From Nigrospora sphaerica (Eukaryota; Ascomycota; Sordariomycetes; Amphisphaeriales; Apiosporaceae): 64,000 bases of DNA. Below, piece by piece: positions 34,602-46,718 of this stretch (the stretch's first letter is position 1; each line of letters opens with the position of its first letter). The stretch is taken from NCBI GenBank assembly GCA_018287875.1, contig JAGVVL010000027.1:1178001-1242000 (forward strand), given 5' to 3'. The position numbers and the translations under genes are program-made. The notes under the pieces are model-generated. The model had not been told where the DNA came from. It did no database searches and was given only the letters and a program-made list of their open reading frames with translations.

Positions 34602-35949
34602 ATGATGTATTCCTGCTTGTGCGGGCGAAATTTCAACACGGATGGCGCTCTGCTCCAACATCAAACAGACAAGGGAAGCAAATGCGTACCGGCAGCGAGC
34701 GCTAATGTCCGCCGGTCGCGTCCTGCTCGTGCCCCTAGCAACGGCGAGGGTTGGATGTGGAAAAACGTGCTCAGTACCAAGGTGATCCGCCACATCGATC
34801 GTACGGCCGTTACACCGTCAGATACGCCGGTCTCTAGCGCCTCGGGCAGTGAGCTGATCTGTAGCTACAACTGGAGAAAGGGCCCGGACGCGAAGCTACA
34901 CATACCCGGTAGATTTGCTACCTATTATCATCTTGCTGCAAACGTACTGACTGCTATCAGGCTTTGCGGCCTTTTGGCGGGCCCTTCCCTTACCGGTAGC
35001 CCTGACTAAGGACCAAGGCGTCTACTTTGTGGACCAAAATGCTGCGCTTGCCCCAAAATTCCCCTTCGAGCCGCTGTTCCGGGCCACTACCTCTATGAGC
35101 CCATCGTTCCGCTTCGACGATGTAGATGTCCTGGTTAACCGAAATAGCCTCCGGAAACTCCTCGATTTCAGTGCTGGCCGTCGACCCGACAGCTTTCGAC
35201 TTAATCTTCACTTGGTTCATCGCACCTTGGTCATTGAACGCTGTGAAAAGTGTACCCATCAGCGAGTCCACAGCTATCAACAACCCGTTTGGGGCAAGAC
35301 TTTCGAGGATGCGTTCACGAAATACCCACCAGGCCTAGAAGACAGCACATCTCATCATCGGGCTCTTCGGTACCGGCTGGGAGAGCTTCAGTGCGTCGTA
35401 CAATTCGAGGTGGACGCGTGCTACAATACCAAAAGCGGACCATGTGATGGATCCGGACCCTTGGCTCTGTCGATGGATAACCTCTCGGTAAACGATGGCC
35501 CTGAAGAGACACCAGCTATCATCAGACCACCAGGACACGGGGCGCCCATGGCTCAAGAGATGGCGGCGGAAGTCAAGACAGCAAGCAAGCTAAAGAGTCT
35601 AAGCAAGAACTTGCCACAAGTCTGGTTCGGCCGAACGCCTTGGCTCATCGTCGGCCATCACACCCACGGGACCTTTGAAGAGCTCCGGGTCACCAACGCT
35701 GCGGCACAATTCGTGGACTGGGAGAGTAGTAAACAGACGGACTTACGAATGCTCGTCACCGTCTTAGGCCAGTTGCGAGAAGCGGTCGAGGATAATGGCG
35801 GTGGGAATTGTGTGGCGCTCTGGGAGAAGACGGTGCTTCCTCCGGCTATCAGAGTCTTTCCATCAACTGTTGCGAAGACGCCGGTCCCGGACAATCTAAG
35901 GAGCAAACTATGGGATTCGGAAGTGAGCGGGCCACCTACAAGTGCGTGA
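34602..35949 (+). CDS. C2H2-type finger plus conserved fungal domain protein
   Basis: Exon 1 is 34602-34908, intron 34909-34960 (GTAGAT...ATCAG), exon 2 34961-35949; the joined product is 431 residues. Residues 5-28 form a finger of the kind C5-x-C7-x12-H20-x7-C28 (CLCGRNFNTDGALLQH), resembling those of the gene at 21708-22722. From about residue 86 the protein follows a fungal family often labelled 'geranylgeranyl pyrophosphate synthetase' in databases, probably wrongly. I see no DDxxD prenyl-synthase motif. Family-like segments are ICSYNWRKGPD before the intron, KDQGVYFVDQNAA after it, and NSLRKLLDFSAGR, STSHHRALRYRLGELQCVVQ and FEVDACY. Function unknown. The reading frame is unbroken. Confidence 0.75.
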
Positions 35950-36910
35950 CGTTGATGGGAGAGAGCAGCGGGAATTTTGATGGCACAAGGTTAACCGTGG
36001 GTCCCAAGGCACCGCACGGGTTAGTCACAGAGTCGCTGCAGGTATTTCAACAGCCTTGATCCATTCCAGGGCAGACTTCATTTTGAATCTAGTAGGCATT
36101 CTGGTGGTCGCCTGAGCCTCTTGGCTGTGTTTCCGGTCCTACAGACACTTCCCGTTTTATTCACGTTGGTGTGGTGCCCGCTCCCGAGATTTGGTTCTGG
36201 AGTACTTGCTCTGTGTCGGGGGTTTTAGTTGAGACAGCATGATTTAGGCTCTAACATGCGTAGGCATAGGAGTCTTTGCACCACTTCTAGCTTATTCCTC
36301 ACTTTAGGCCTTTCCGTGTAGCGAGAACAGGTACTTTAAGATGGTCGCACGAGATTTCGACTTGAAAACAACGAGGTACGGCAGAGGTGCGCGACGTGTA
36401 AACAGCGACAGGAAGAGGCGTCCCAGCAGATGCCAACATCCCGCAAGCTACGATGGAGCCCCATCGCAGGCTCTGCTTATACTTTTCGTACGGCAGCTGG
36501 TTGCTCGACGTCATCGCGGCTGTACCGTATGCCGGTCTTTTCTGCCTCCTGGATTAGGGACCTCTTGCAAGGGTATCGTGAATCCTTTAGGTCTCGTGAT
36601 ATCAGCAGCATCTTGAAGAACCGCCCCTCCCAGTTCTCTGTCAGGGTTGCTGGTCTGGCTTGGATGTTGCGGGGGCGCACGGCAGGATTGGGAGGAGTTG
36701 AAGGCTACGTTAGGTGGTGGTTTCTAAGAAGGGCGACAAGGTCCCGTGATTTCTATTTGCCGTTGGAGGAGGAAGCCAACCCCTCTTCTCTGCCCCGCCA
36801 TCCCTCTTCTTTACCCCGCCATCCTTCCTTCTCTACCCTACACAGTACATCGTCCCAAACCACCTGTATGCCCTCAAATTCAGTGACCTTGACGAACCGC
36901 GCTGCTACTC
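35950..36910. other. Intergenic; short tandem repeat before the BTB gene
   Basis: At 36781-36822 a 21-bp pyrimidine-rich unit (CCCTCTTCTCTGCCCCGCCAT) occurs twice with two differences, in the presumed 5' leader of the BTB gene. A 229-codon frame (36430-37119) runs into that gene in another frame and is not supported. Confidence 0.5.
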
Positions 36911-38184
36911 ATGTCATCATCTTTGTTTGGAGGGGGCGAGAGGCCACCTTCGCCCCCGGATACGGTCAACAAGCCCTCACCTCACAGCAACGCTTCGCCC
37001 ACGCTTACGCCGCCGATACCTGCGCCGGACTCAAAGGGCCCCTGCACTTTGCACCCATTCTGCCGGCCCACTCAGGTCGAGATAGATCGCCGCGGCGACC
37101 TGATTCTGGTGGTCGGTGACGTGTCCTGCGCGGTTGGGAACTTCTACGAGTCCAGCGAGGCGGGGCAGCCGGAGTACTCGCTACAAACAGATCAGCAGCT
37201 GGAAGAGCTGGCTGAAAAGCAAGCAATCGCCACGGAACTCGAGCATGGCCTAGAAGTGTCAAAGCAAGTGCGAAAAGCCACTGCCTTCCGCGTTTGCTCC
37301 CGCGCCCTGGCCCGAGCAGCACCTTTCTTTGACACCATGCTCTACGGCCATTTTGCCGAAGCAAGTAAGCCGGAATCACACGGGCCGGAATCTGAATGGA
37401 TGGTGCAACTTCCGGACGATAGTGCATGGGTGATGGGGCTTCTTCTGCCAGTCATCCACGGCCGCTTCAACGAGTTTGACCCCCACGCCATCCAGGGCAT
37501 GGAGGGGCTAAGGGATCTGTACGAGGTAACAGTCCTCACCGACAAGTACGACATGACGCAATTACTCCGTCCGTGGGCCAGCCAGTTAGTCCAGAGCCTG
37601 AAGAGAGGGTGGAACACCTCAACGGCTTGGACCTCACGAGGGCTCTGTGGGTCTCGTGGGAACTTGGGTCTAAGACTTTATTCAGGTTGGTCATCAATCA
37701 ACTTGTCTGGAAGCAGCCAAAGTATGGATTTGATACATCTGCACCGCCTGGGGCCAAAGAGACGATTCGTGATTCACGTCTCGAGGCTATCACAGCGCTG
37801 TTCCGGCCTATCAAGGACACCATCGAGGCTTCTATCTTCCAGAAAGAAATACCAGCCTACGGGTTCCGGTGTACAGAGGAACATGAGGCGACGAGCACAT
37901 GCAACCAGGTGATACTAGGCTCACTCATGCAGTCCCTTGGCCCCATAGGAATGTGGCCCTTACCAAGCGCCGAGGACTGGGAGGGGACCGTCGCCGAGCT
38001 ACAACAGACACTCTTTACGAAATTACACATACAGGAATATGACGAGCACTATTATTGCCAAAGGGGTGTTCAAGGCAGCGACGGCCGAGTCTTGTGGTGC
38101 CCCGAGCCTACGGTGACTATCACAGACCAGCAGGAGGAGCATATGGCGTGTCAAGCTTGCAAATCGGGACTAACGGAGGGTTAA
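36911..38184 (+). CDS. BTB/POZ-domain protein, one apparent frameshift
   Basis: The start is the ATG at 36911. The first 45 residues are Pro/Ser-rich. The BTB fold spans about residues 60-235, with DLILVVGD, FRVCSRALARAAPFFDTML, WMVQLPDDSAWVMGLLLPVI and LYEVTVLTDKYDM. After LVQSLK the frame breaks at the G run 37607-37609. One extra base lets the protein continue as VEHLNGLDLTRALWVSWELG through to the stop at 38182-38184, giving about 424 residues. BTB domains mediate dimerisation and cullin-3 binding; fungal proteins of this build are mostly uncharacterised. The C-terminal half has Cys/His pairs (CTEEHEATSTC and MACQAC) of unknown meaning. Confidence 0.8.
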
Positions 38185-39068
38185 GTACTTGGAGAGCGGC
38201 GGAACGCCGCAGCAGGAACGTCGGCGACGGCTGAGATTGAGGTCAGAAATTAAATGATCGGCGTATAGATGGGGGGAGGTCTCCGATGAAGTGCGTCTCA
38301 GGACTGGGTCACTGCAATTGAAGCCCACGCCATGTATCAGTACAAAACTTTCTCCACCGCGGTCATGGTGATGGAATCCAACACACCATCAGCCACGGTA
38401 ATTTCTTAACACTGCTTCAAGAGCATGACGAGGGCGGAGCGTGGGCTGTCCTCTTTTGCGTGACGCCAGCCGACGGTACGATTGGCGCTGAAGATGTAGG
38501 CCGGCGACTGCTCCATTTGCTCCGCAGCTTGCAAGCCTGTGTAAGTTAGTGGGGTAGGAATCGAGCTATGCGATCCCAGGCGGGGTAAGACCCCTCCTAA
38601 TCAGGATAACGGACCTCATTATCTGGCTACATGCCCTGGCCACGCATTACCTAGCTACACTATTTAGATGGCCACTCCTGGCATGTTTTACTCTGTCCCC
38701 TTTCAATGGATAACTTTGAAGCTCAGCATACCCTGCCCTTTCCTGTGCGATAAGGGATAAGCATGGTAAGCCTTTTTGCACTTTTCTCCGTCGAGGTGCA
38801 TGAACCCCGCAACCCTCCAGGCAAAAACTTGCCTTCTTACTGATCAGCTGGGTGTGCATGCTGACCGTCTTCTGGCCCAATAGCCATGTGCAACGTGCCT
38901 CTCTGGGCGGGGTGTTGAACAGAGATTCTGGAAAGGGATTCATTCCTCTGCCTGCACCCCCTTCCGTTCCTTCCTTCTTCGCGTCGGCTCTACCCCAACA
39001 TATCGCACACCATCGGTCCATTATCTTTCTTCATCCTACATGCCAAATCAAGATAAAGTACAACACCG
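38185..39068. other. Intergenic
   Basis: No gene is supported between the BTB and HET genes. Confidence 0.5.
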
Positions 39069-41389
39069 ATGATGGCATACCAAGGTACGGCACCCTCTCC
39101 GAGCGAGGGGCTTGAAGAATTTTTGATTCGGTACTGCAAGGCAGCTCGGATGAGTGGCTAGAGCCTCCCCTGCTCCGATTCCCCAATGTCGGCACTGAGA
39201 ACCCCGAAGTCGCGAACCAAAAGAATCGCTCTAAACAGGATGAATGGCTCTGTAAACATTGCAGACCCATCGTGGATTGGCACTATCATGGACGCGGTCT
39301 CAGCCTTGCTCGTGAACTCGAGTTCGAACCCAATCGCTCTTGCTCACTCTGCCGTTCTTTCATTTCCTGGGTGCTGAGAGAGAATGACCAAGCGCGTTGT
39401 GAGATTCGAGTCGGCCTCTCTCACAATATGTACGCAGTCGATCGGAGTCCACTCTTTTTCATTTGCACTGAGCCATACGACAACGAAAGAGCAACACATT
39501 TTGTTCTCGCCGATGCTGGCTGTCACAAGATACCTGAAACAATACACGACTGGGGATACATCAAGGACTGTATCCAACTTTGCCAAGATACTCATCCGGG
39601 ATGCGGCGTCCGAAACGTGCCAGATTTCCCAGTGGGGTTTCGCGTCATCGATTGTCATACAAACGACATCGTGGGCCATCATCACGATGAACCTTATCTT
39701 TGCTTGTCTTATGTCTGGGGAGCGCCTCCAACAACTCGCAAGAAGATTCATACCCTCAAGTTGTCGTTGACGCCATTCGAGTCACAAGGGCCCTCGGCTT
39801 TCGTTATCTCTGGGTTGATAAATACGTATGGTACTCCCTAACATACCACGCATTTGGACATACTGACAGCTCAGTGCATATCGCAGAATGACGCCCAGCA
39901 GATGCATGTCATGGTCTCCCAAATGGATCTCATCTATTCCCAATCTGTTCTTACTATAGTTTCCTCAGCCGGTACCTCGTCAGATGATGGTCTTCCTGGT
40001 GTTAGCACCACCCGAACACGACACCAGACAATTCTAACACCACGTTACGAACTGGTTGAATGGTACTGGGGCGAAGAGTCAGCCATCCATGAATCTGTTT
40101 GGTCCACAAGGGCGTGGACTTTACAAGAGTGCCTGCTTTCCCCGAGGCTGCTATTCTTCACGAAAAGACAAGTGGTCCTTCTTTGTAACGGAGGAATATG
40201 TGAGGAGCTTGGTTCCAGCCCAGAGAAGGTTTTCGAAAGTTACAGTGCAGATTTCATCACCAAGCGTTCACTACGGCTGCGTGGAGGCAGCAACTGTCAT
40301 CCCTGAATGACCTAGTGCATCGCATTCAGGATTTCAGCCGGCGACAGATGACCTACGCAGAGGACTCACTCAAAGCATTTCTTGGCATTCTAGGATACTT
40401 CGCCCGGCTTGAAGAGCCTATCCATCATATTTGGGGCATTCCACTACACGGAAATCACCCACTGCTGGAATGGAAACACGGAAACTGGGACCCTGACATC
40501 CGACGTCCTGTGCCGCCCAACTATGGTCCCCGTCGCCTTATAGCACCCAGTTGGTCTTGGTCGGGGTGGGCTGGCCCCGTGAGCTATGCGTCGAACTTGC
40601 GATTGTTGAAGGGGTTTAACGACGACTACTATACTGGCGGTACATTTGACTACAACGTCTTTGCCTCGAATCGTTTGAATGATTTGGATATGGAAGCCTG
40701 CAGCAAAATGACCGACTCTGCAGAAAAACCAACTCTTCTACGAATCACAGCGCCAACAGTTAAGCTGAGACTGACACAGAACTTGGAAATGTCGAACTTG
40801 CGCTCTTCGAGGCAAAGGATCATGTGGTATGGGAAAGCGAATCCCTACCTCTGGGATTCTGGCTGTGGGATGATAGACTGCAACGATCCACGTGTCGAAC
40901 TTCTGGGCTGGGACTCTTTGGGCTGGTGGAAGGCGGACAATCCAGCGAAACCCGGGAAAATGGCCCCCAGGCGGCCATTTTTGATATCTCGGACACGTTG
41001 GCGGTAGCAGCCGAAATCAATATGGACACCGACATGACGCTGGAGGACGGGACGCTGGGCCTGATCTTGGCACGCACAGGCTGGGATGACTGGTCCAGCC
41101 TGTACTGTGGGAATGTGGCCATTCTCGTTTTGAAGGAAACGGGCGATCACTTCGAAAGGGTAGGGATCATCTACCTCGCCGGGGTTCCTTGCGTCGTGAC
41201 TCGACGCTTGGAGAAGCAGCCTACCAGCTGTATACAGATCACTCCGGTGCCGTTCTGGACGAGGTGGTCTTGTTCGATAATGTCAGGCACCATGACCCGG
41301 GAAGACCGGCGTACCCGCCAGGAGTCGAGGACCCGGGACTTCCGCCGTGGATACACCGGACGGAGAGGAAAGAGATACTTCTAGGGTAG
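39069..41389 (+). CDS. HET-domain protein, several apparent frameshifts
   Basis: The start ATG ATG GCA is at 39069; the stop is 41387-41389. The intron is 39826-39874 (GTATGG...CTCAG), joining LGFRYLWVDKY to CISQND, the classic HET intron site. HET motifs are YLCLSYVWG, RYLWVD, STRAWTLQE and, C-terminal, APSWSWSGWAG. The N-terminal WLCKHCRPIVDWH and CSLC provide Cys pairs typical of long HET proteins. The end IHRTERKEILLG fits the usual terminus. Five or more breaks (T run 39120-39124, near 39747, near 40258, C run 40964-40968, near 41187) are each repaired by one added base. HET domains act in heterokaryon incompatibility and programmed cell death in fungi. The protein may be functional if the breaks are assembly errors; if not, it is a pseudogene. 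Confidence 0.82.
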
Positions 41390-41994
41390 ATCTCCAGGAC
41401 ACTGAAAAGCTCTGGTGAATCAGAGAAACAGGTGGTGATAGAAGCACTTGCGTTTAATGCCATAGCACAGTCCCCGCCCACCGCTTGCGAGCTTACGAGA
41501 CTAAGCGAAAACAGGTAGAACAGTAGGCAGAAGATCCAACAATATTTTAAAACCCACACCGACTAGACATTGCTCTACAGCGAAGCCAGGAGCCTAGGTG
41601 CGATATCTCTTATTGGGACGGAATGATACGTCAATAGGGACATAATCGACGTCCGATTCGGGCACCACCCTTAGACATTCTGCCGTAATGGGCCAACCCA
41701 TTAGCGAAGAGATTTGAGACCGGAAGTATTGCCCGGCAAGTAAGCCACACGTCGTGGACAATAGTTGGCGGGTAACCTAACTGGAAAGCCAATGGGCAGT
41801 GACACGCCAAATTACTCCAAGGCCGACATGAGACTGGCAAAAAGGACATGCAGGAGTATATCAGTAAAAAGTTCTAGTCATCAGCGAATTTCCAGACGCT
41901 TAAAGCTTCATCGTTCGATATTTTTAGTTTTGTTCCTTCAACATCAGCCTGTTAGTCGCTTTACCCTTTTTTACATGTACTATTGTTTAAGCGA
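41390..41994. other. Intergenic
   Basis: No gene is seen. The stretch is T-rich near 41940-41990, just past the end of the ankyrin gene. Confidence 0.5.
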
Positions 41995-42782
41995 CTATGA
42001 CCCCGGCGCGGCCATGACCTCGAGATACGTATTACGCGGCACCGTCTCGCAGACTTGGGCCGGCTCGAGCCGCCGCGGGTCGGCGGGCCAAACGGGATGG
42101 GGAGCGCGACGTCGGCACCGGCGTCGATGAGGCACCGCACCATGTCGACGTGCCCGAGCTCCATGGCCAGCTGTACGGGGGCCGCCAGATCTTCGTCGCC
42201 GTTCCCGCCTTCGCAAAACATGGCTCCCTGGACGCGACCGCCGCCGTTCGGGAGGCCGTGGTAGCCGAGGTTGGGGTCGGCGCCGTGCGTGAGCAGCGTC
42301 TGCACCATGTCGCTGCGGTTGCCGCGCACGGCTAGCACCAGCGGCGGTGTGAAGCGGCGTTGCACACACTCCATTTCCGGTCCGTCGCAGGGCGCGCCCG
42401 TCGCAAGCAGCACGTCGACGACAGCTGGGGCCTTCTTCTCGACGGCGACGCGCAAGGCGCGCCCGCGCGCGTTGGGCTCTGTGTACGGCGTGACCAGCGT
42501 CGCCAACCGGGCGTTCCGCGTCCGTGCCGCCTTAACAAGTGCCGGCCCTCGGCTACATCGGTCCCCGGTCCAGTTCGCGTCAGCACCGGCGTCCAGGAAG
42601 AGCCGGATCAGGTCGGTTAGGTCATGCTCTGCCGCCCATTCCAGCTGCGCAAATGCAATGACTCTAAGAGTGAGAGAAAGATAGTTCGTGTCTTAGATCT
42701 CTTTGTCGTAGACGGCTGTGGCATTGAACTCAACTCCGTGTCCGAGTATCTGTGAAAAGACGTGCGTGCTGTAACCCGCCAT
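41995..42782 (-). CDS. Ankyrin-repeat protein, probably incomplete
   Basis: A possible start ATG is at 42782 (MAGYSTHVFSQILGHG). The same frame meets a TAA and then resumes DTNYLSLTLRV...FAQLEWAAEHDLTDLIRL, so an intron with acceptor near 42646 or 42660 is likely. Repeats follow the ankyrin consensus: LTDLIRLFLDAGADANW, APAVVDVLLATGAPCDG, SDMVQTLLTHGADPNLG and HVDMVRCLIDAGADVAL. The end is at 41995 if one C is added near 42085, giving ETVPRNTYLEVMAAPGS; without it the frame ends at 41961. The region is very GC-rich, and all three minus frames stay open, producing shadows. Ankyrins bind proteins; fungal ones often form the C-terminal half of NLR-like receptors, but no NACHT/NB-ARC domain is next to this. 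Confidence 0.7.
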
Positions 42783-43194
42783 TAAGGCTGCTCCGAGCGC
42801 CTCTCTCCATTAGTTGAGGCTGGTGCTTTCGCGCCCTGCCCCTTCTTGCACCGCGGCTGACCTTCGCTTTGGGGGCCTATTCTTGTCCGAGAGCTGGGCG
42901 GGTAAGTCCTCGTCGGTCTGTCGGTTCTGGAAACGCAGCTCGCGCGTCGCTAGATCCCAGACCACGTCCCAGCCGTCGTCGCTAGATGCCGTGATGGCCT
43001 GGCTGGGATCGTCATATTTGCTTTTGTCACACACCCGCGCTATGTTGGCTCAATGAGGTCCAAATACTGAGTCTCCTTTGTATTCTTCCAAGAACCCTCC
43101 AAACATCCTCCGTTCATTGTTGAATGGTGGGTTTAGAAAGGCCTGTTGCGCGCAAGCCGGAAGTTACGAGGAGGGCGTCTGGAAATAAACGTCC
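42783..43194. other. Unassigned
   Basis: A minus-strand frame (42810-43034) is charged and unrecognised. It may be an upstream exon of the ankyrin gene, but no splice signals convince me. Confidence 0.35.
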
Positions 43195-44443
43195 TTAATG
43201 ACTTCTGGTGGATTTCATCCCAATCGATGCCTTCGAAGAAGACATGTGACTTGACCTGGGATGCCCCGTTCGCGCCGAGGCGGTTAGTGCAGTCTTTTGT
43301 CGAGAAGACGAACTAGTAAATTTGTCGCTGACGGCGACAGATCTTCGGGAATTGGTACCCATTCCCCTAGGATTCCGGTCTCCCTTTCGGCGGCATGCTT
43401 GTGATAGAATGGAGACAGCCCTTTGAGCAACTCGTATACGAAGATTCCAAGTATCCACCAATCCGCCATCTGGGAGACCGTACTGCCGCCAAGAACCCCG
43501 GGGGCGGGGCGCACCGGATTATTTGGCAGGATGCAGTCCTCCGCCTGATTTCGTTCCCGTTCCAACGCAAACAGACCCGGGGCACAGAGGCTGATGTGAC
43601 TGAAGGGGTCCCGCTGGACGTCTTACGGCTTAAGACAGGCGACAAAATGCTGATGGTGTAGATGCGCCAGCACACAGGCGATCTCGGCGGCATTGAACTG
43701 TGCCTTCTCCGGTTTGAACCGTCATTTCCTAGATACGAAAATAGGTTGACATTCCCTCTATTCATACAAAGGCGAGCGGCGCAAGGAAATGGTGGCGGAG
43801 TTCGTTCGCCCTTGGTTGTGTAGCGAAACCGGCAGAGTGAATTGTTGCCGGGCCGTAGCGTCAACGCGGCGGAGGCGTATCGAAACCCAAGTCCTTCATG
43901 CGGTACAACAAATACCCCGCATCCAGGTGCCCATCTGGCCACCACAGCAATGTGTTACGGTGAGGTGGGGTGACGATGCGCATTTTGTACGCAACTTCGA
44001 GGCGGAGATTCCCAATGCCTGCGCAGAGGGCAACTTCCCGCGGGCCCGAAGCCCGCTGAGCGAGATCGATCGTGGCCAGCCGTAGAAGCAGGCTGCATGG
44101 GTCAACTTCATATTGGCCTGGGCGAGTCATCATGAGGTACACGGTTCACGCGGACGGGGCGAGACCGTCCAGCCAGTATTCCTCTTCTCGCCAGTGAATG
44201 TGGTTTTCCTTGGTCCAGGCCACAGCGAAGGCCAAAGTTCAGGGGCCTTCGTATTCCACATCGGCACGGGTGACCCACTGCCTTTGCACCTCGGGGTCGT
44301 TGAAGGCATTGCCGGCATAGATGTCCGTCAGCTTTGCCGGGAGGCGCAGTGCGCTCCCGGGGTGTGGCCTTGTGGCCTCGTGTAGCCTGATCATCAGCAC
44401 CCCCGTCTCGGAGGGATCGATTAGGCGTAATGGGTGTAGTCAC
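43195..44443 (-). pseudogene. Decayed AGC-type protein kinase
   Basis: Pieces of a serine/threonine kinase appear in order on the minus strand in changing frames. An N-terminal domain comes first (REVALCAGIGNLRLEVAYKM, LLWWPDGHLDAGYLLYRMKD at 43861-44142). Then comes HHQHFVACLKP followed by a stop where active kinases have HRDLKPEN (about 43640), HISLCAPGLFALE in place of the DFG segment, and VSQMADWWILGIFVYELLKG with LSPFYHK, the F-helix region. The DWW-LG-YE pattern is AGC-like. The missing HRD/DFG residues and in-frame stops indicate a dead gene, unlike the single-base breaks elsewhere. Confidence 0.7.
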
Positions 44444-46716
44444 CGAGGAGCTTGGGTTGCATCAGCAAACGAATAAGGTTATTTCAACCTATTACACGGA
44501 GCACACCTTCGGCATAATTATGTGGTCGGGCCATGTTGAGGCTGCTAGGAAGTCAGATACTAATGTTTTAATTAGCTTGACCCTTGCGAGTAAATGGATT
44601 TCAGCAACTTAAGACCAAATAAAAATGATTGAATACCAGAATTGCGGATTGAGCCGGGAATGCGGCCGCTCCTGCTAAAATTTTAATAAGGTAGGTTCTG
44701 CTGGCTCTGGCCCGTGGTGAAACAGCATAGGATGAAATTAAGAGATGATAAGCTCGACTTAATGCTTCCGGGACCTAGACCAGCTATATATGGTATATGC
44801 TGAAAGGCAGTGGGCTTGTGACCTCAAGCGCTGACACTCCGTGAAATATAGCCTGTGTGTTCCAACTCCCTAGAGCAAGGCCGCTCCTCAACTGGCCCAG
44901 TGAAATCGGCTCGTCGCTGTAGGGTTGTGGGGGTCTGGACCGACTTAGAGAACAAACCGATTTCGGCGCAGTAAAGAGATGGATAAGCAGTGGTCTGACT
45001 ATTCCATAGCGCTGAAAGTGATTTGTGTTCACTATGAGCTTCACTAGACCTCGCGTGGGGACAGCCACCAGTTTACGCGATACTACACCGTACCAGTCTA
45101 ACTTCTATCTGAAAACACCCCTATACCATGGTATAGAGTTTCATCCAGTGATAGATGGCAGTGCTAACCGCGAGCATGGCCGTGTGTTACTGGTGATGCT
45201 CCAGTCCATGGGCACGTATGAAAGGTGCTCCGTCATCCTTGGCTGCCTGGCCTCGTATAATTGCTTGAATTTCCCCATCTTCTGTTTGGTCCAAGCCGAG
45301 AAGAAACCTGTATCTTCGTCTTTATATCCAGTTCTCGTGGCTCCGTTGCCACTGTTAATGTGGTACTGTTTGAAGAAGGAACCGCGGCAAAGTTCGACCT
45401 CCTTCCAGTCTCGCTTCAGTGCTGTTGGGGAGAGCCCAAACCTTGCCCTTAGCATTGTATCTTGGGACCTCCGGCCGAAGCGATGGCTCGCTATAAGCAA
45501 CCGTCCTTCATCAAGAGGGGCAAGTTGAAGTAAATGAACGCGCTTTTGGTGTTAGTGGCGCCGTGCCATTCCCAGCCGGTCAAACCGCCGCACCGGTTTT
45601 CATTTTCGTGCAAGCCCTAGCAGCCGCCGACCTCTACCCACCCCTTCATGTTTTATATCTCGAACGTATACGCGAAGATCACATCCCAGAAGCCACAGTC
45701 GGTCTCTGGAGAATGCGGAGCCGGTGGCGGGGAGGAGCACTATGGGTTGTCTTTGTTGATGTAGGCGATGGTGAAGAGGCGGGGGTGGTGGTCACAAAAT
45801 TAGCACTCATCCATAAACTAAGATCGGAAAATAAGGCCACTTGAATAGGCACTTGTCTATCTAGGTGGGAAAAGTCGGCCAAGGAAAATTCACCATTCCT
45901 AATGTTGACCAACAGTGTGTATTGTCTATCTTCAGGCTCTTCAGGATCATCATAGTCGTCTGGATCTCCCGGGTCATTTGGATTGTGTCGCACTGCAGAG
46001 ATCGTGGAAAGCGAGGTTCAAGTTATCCATTAGAAGGAAACAAAGGAAATCTGTCTGTAGGTGCAGTAGTACATATAGTAGCTCAGGACCCCTGTCACCA
46101 TGTGAATCCTGGCATGTGAAGAGGAGCCACGTGACCTGGTAGGAGAGGCTAAGCCACGTGAATAGCCTCATATTGCGACAGATTGCTCCTGTCACGGCAC
46201 GCAGTTGGAAAAGCCGACAACTGATCGTAGATTGACTGAGGATAGCAACGTGAGGAAGAAAAGAAGGACAACATACGATGGCTCTGGCAGTCTCAAGGTA
46301 TCTAAGTACCCTGGGACGCACAGGCCCTCCCTTCTGCCAGTGTCCACCACCTGTTCCATCAGTGTACAGTTGCCAGCGCCGTCACAGCTCCCAAAGCCGC
46401 CATGGGTGTTGCCGAAGACACTTGGCGAGCAGAAGGAGCAGCCAGAATTGCAGAACAGGACACCTATTCAATTGACGTCAGCAAGCTAAAACAGGCAGCG
46501 TCCAAATGCTCAACCTTAACTTACATCCAGTACCGTATCTAGGACATCCAGATTGGGCAGTGGGCTCCGCATTTTCTCTCGAGGTCCAGGAAGATCTTCT
46601 AGAATTGAGCACCGAGTTTGTCGTCCCGGGTCTGAGCGCGATTTAGGATGGGGGTTGGGGAGGAAATCGAGAAGACGGACCTCTTATCTAACGTGTTTTT
46701 CATTCCCGGACAGATA
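44444..46716. other. Gene-poor stretch
   Basis: A minus-strand frame at 45679-45993 (acidic start, ADFSHLDRQVPIQVALF) and another at 45141-45500 may be remnants of genes but match nothing I know. The direct repeat 46283-46380 lies near the right end. Confidence 0.4.
46283..46380 (+). repeat. Direct repeat flanking the pogo element, left copy
   Basis: It shares TCTGGCAGTCTCAAGGTA, AAGTACC, CCAGTGTCCACC and CCAGC with 48591-48690 in the same order. Identity is partial, so the duplication is older than the transposon between the copies. Confidence 0.7.
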
Positions 46717-46718
46717 TA

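Noticed and set aside
41995..42620. Alternative open frames on both strands over the ankyrin gene
   Set aside because: High GC leaves several frames open. Only one minus frame shows the ankyrin consensus; the 41995-42369 frame contributes only its last 30 or so codons after a base correction.
45025..45528. 167-codon plus-strand frame
   Set aside because: Opposed by an equally long minus frame; nothing recognisable in either.
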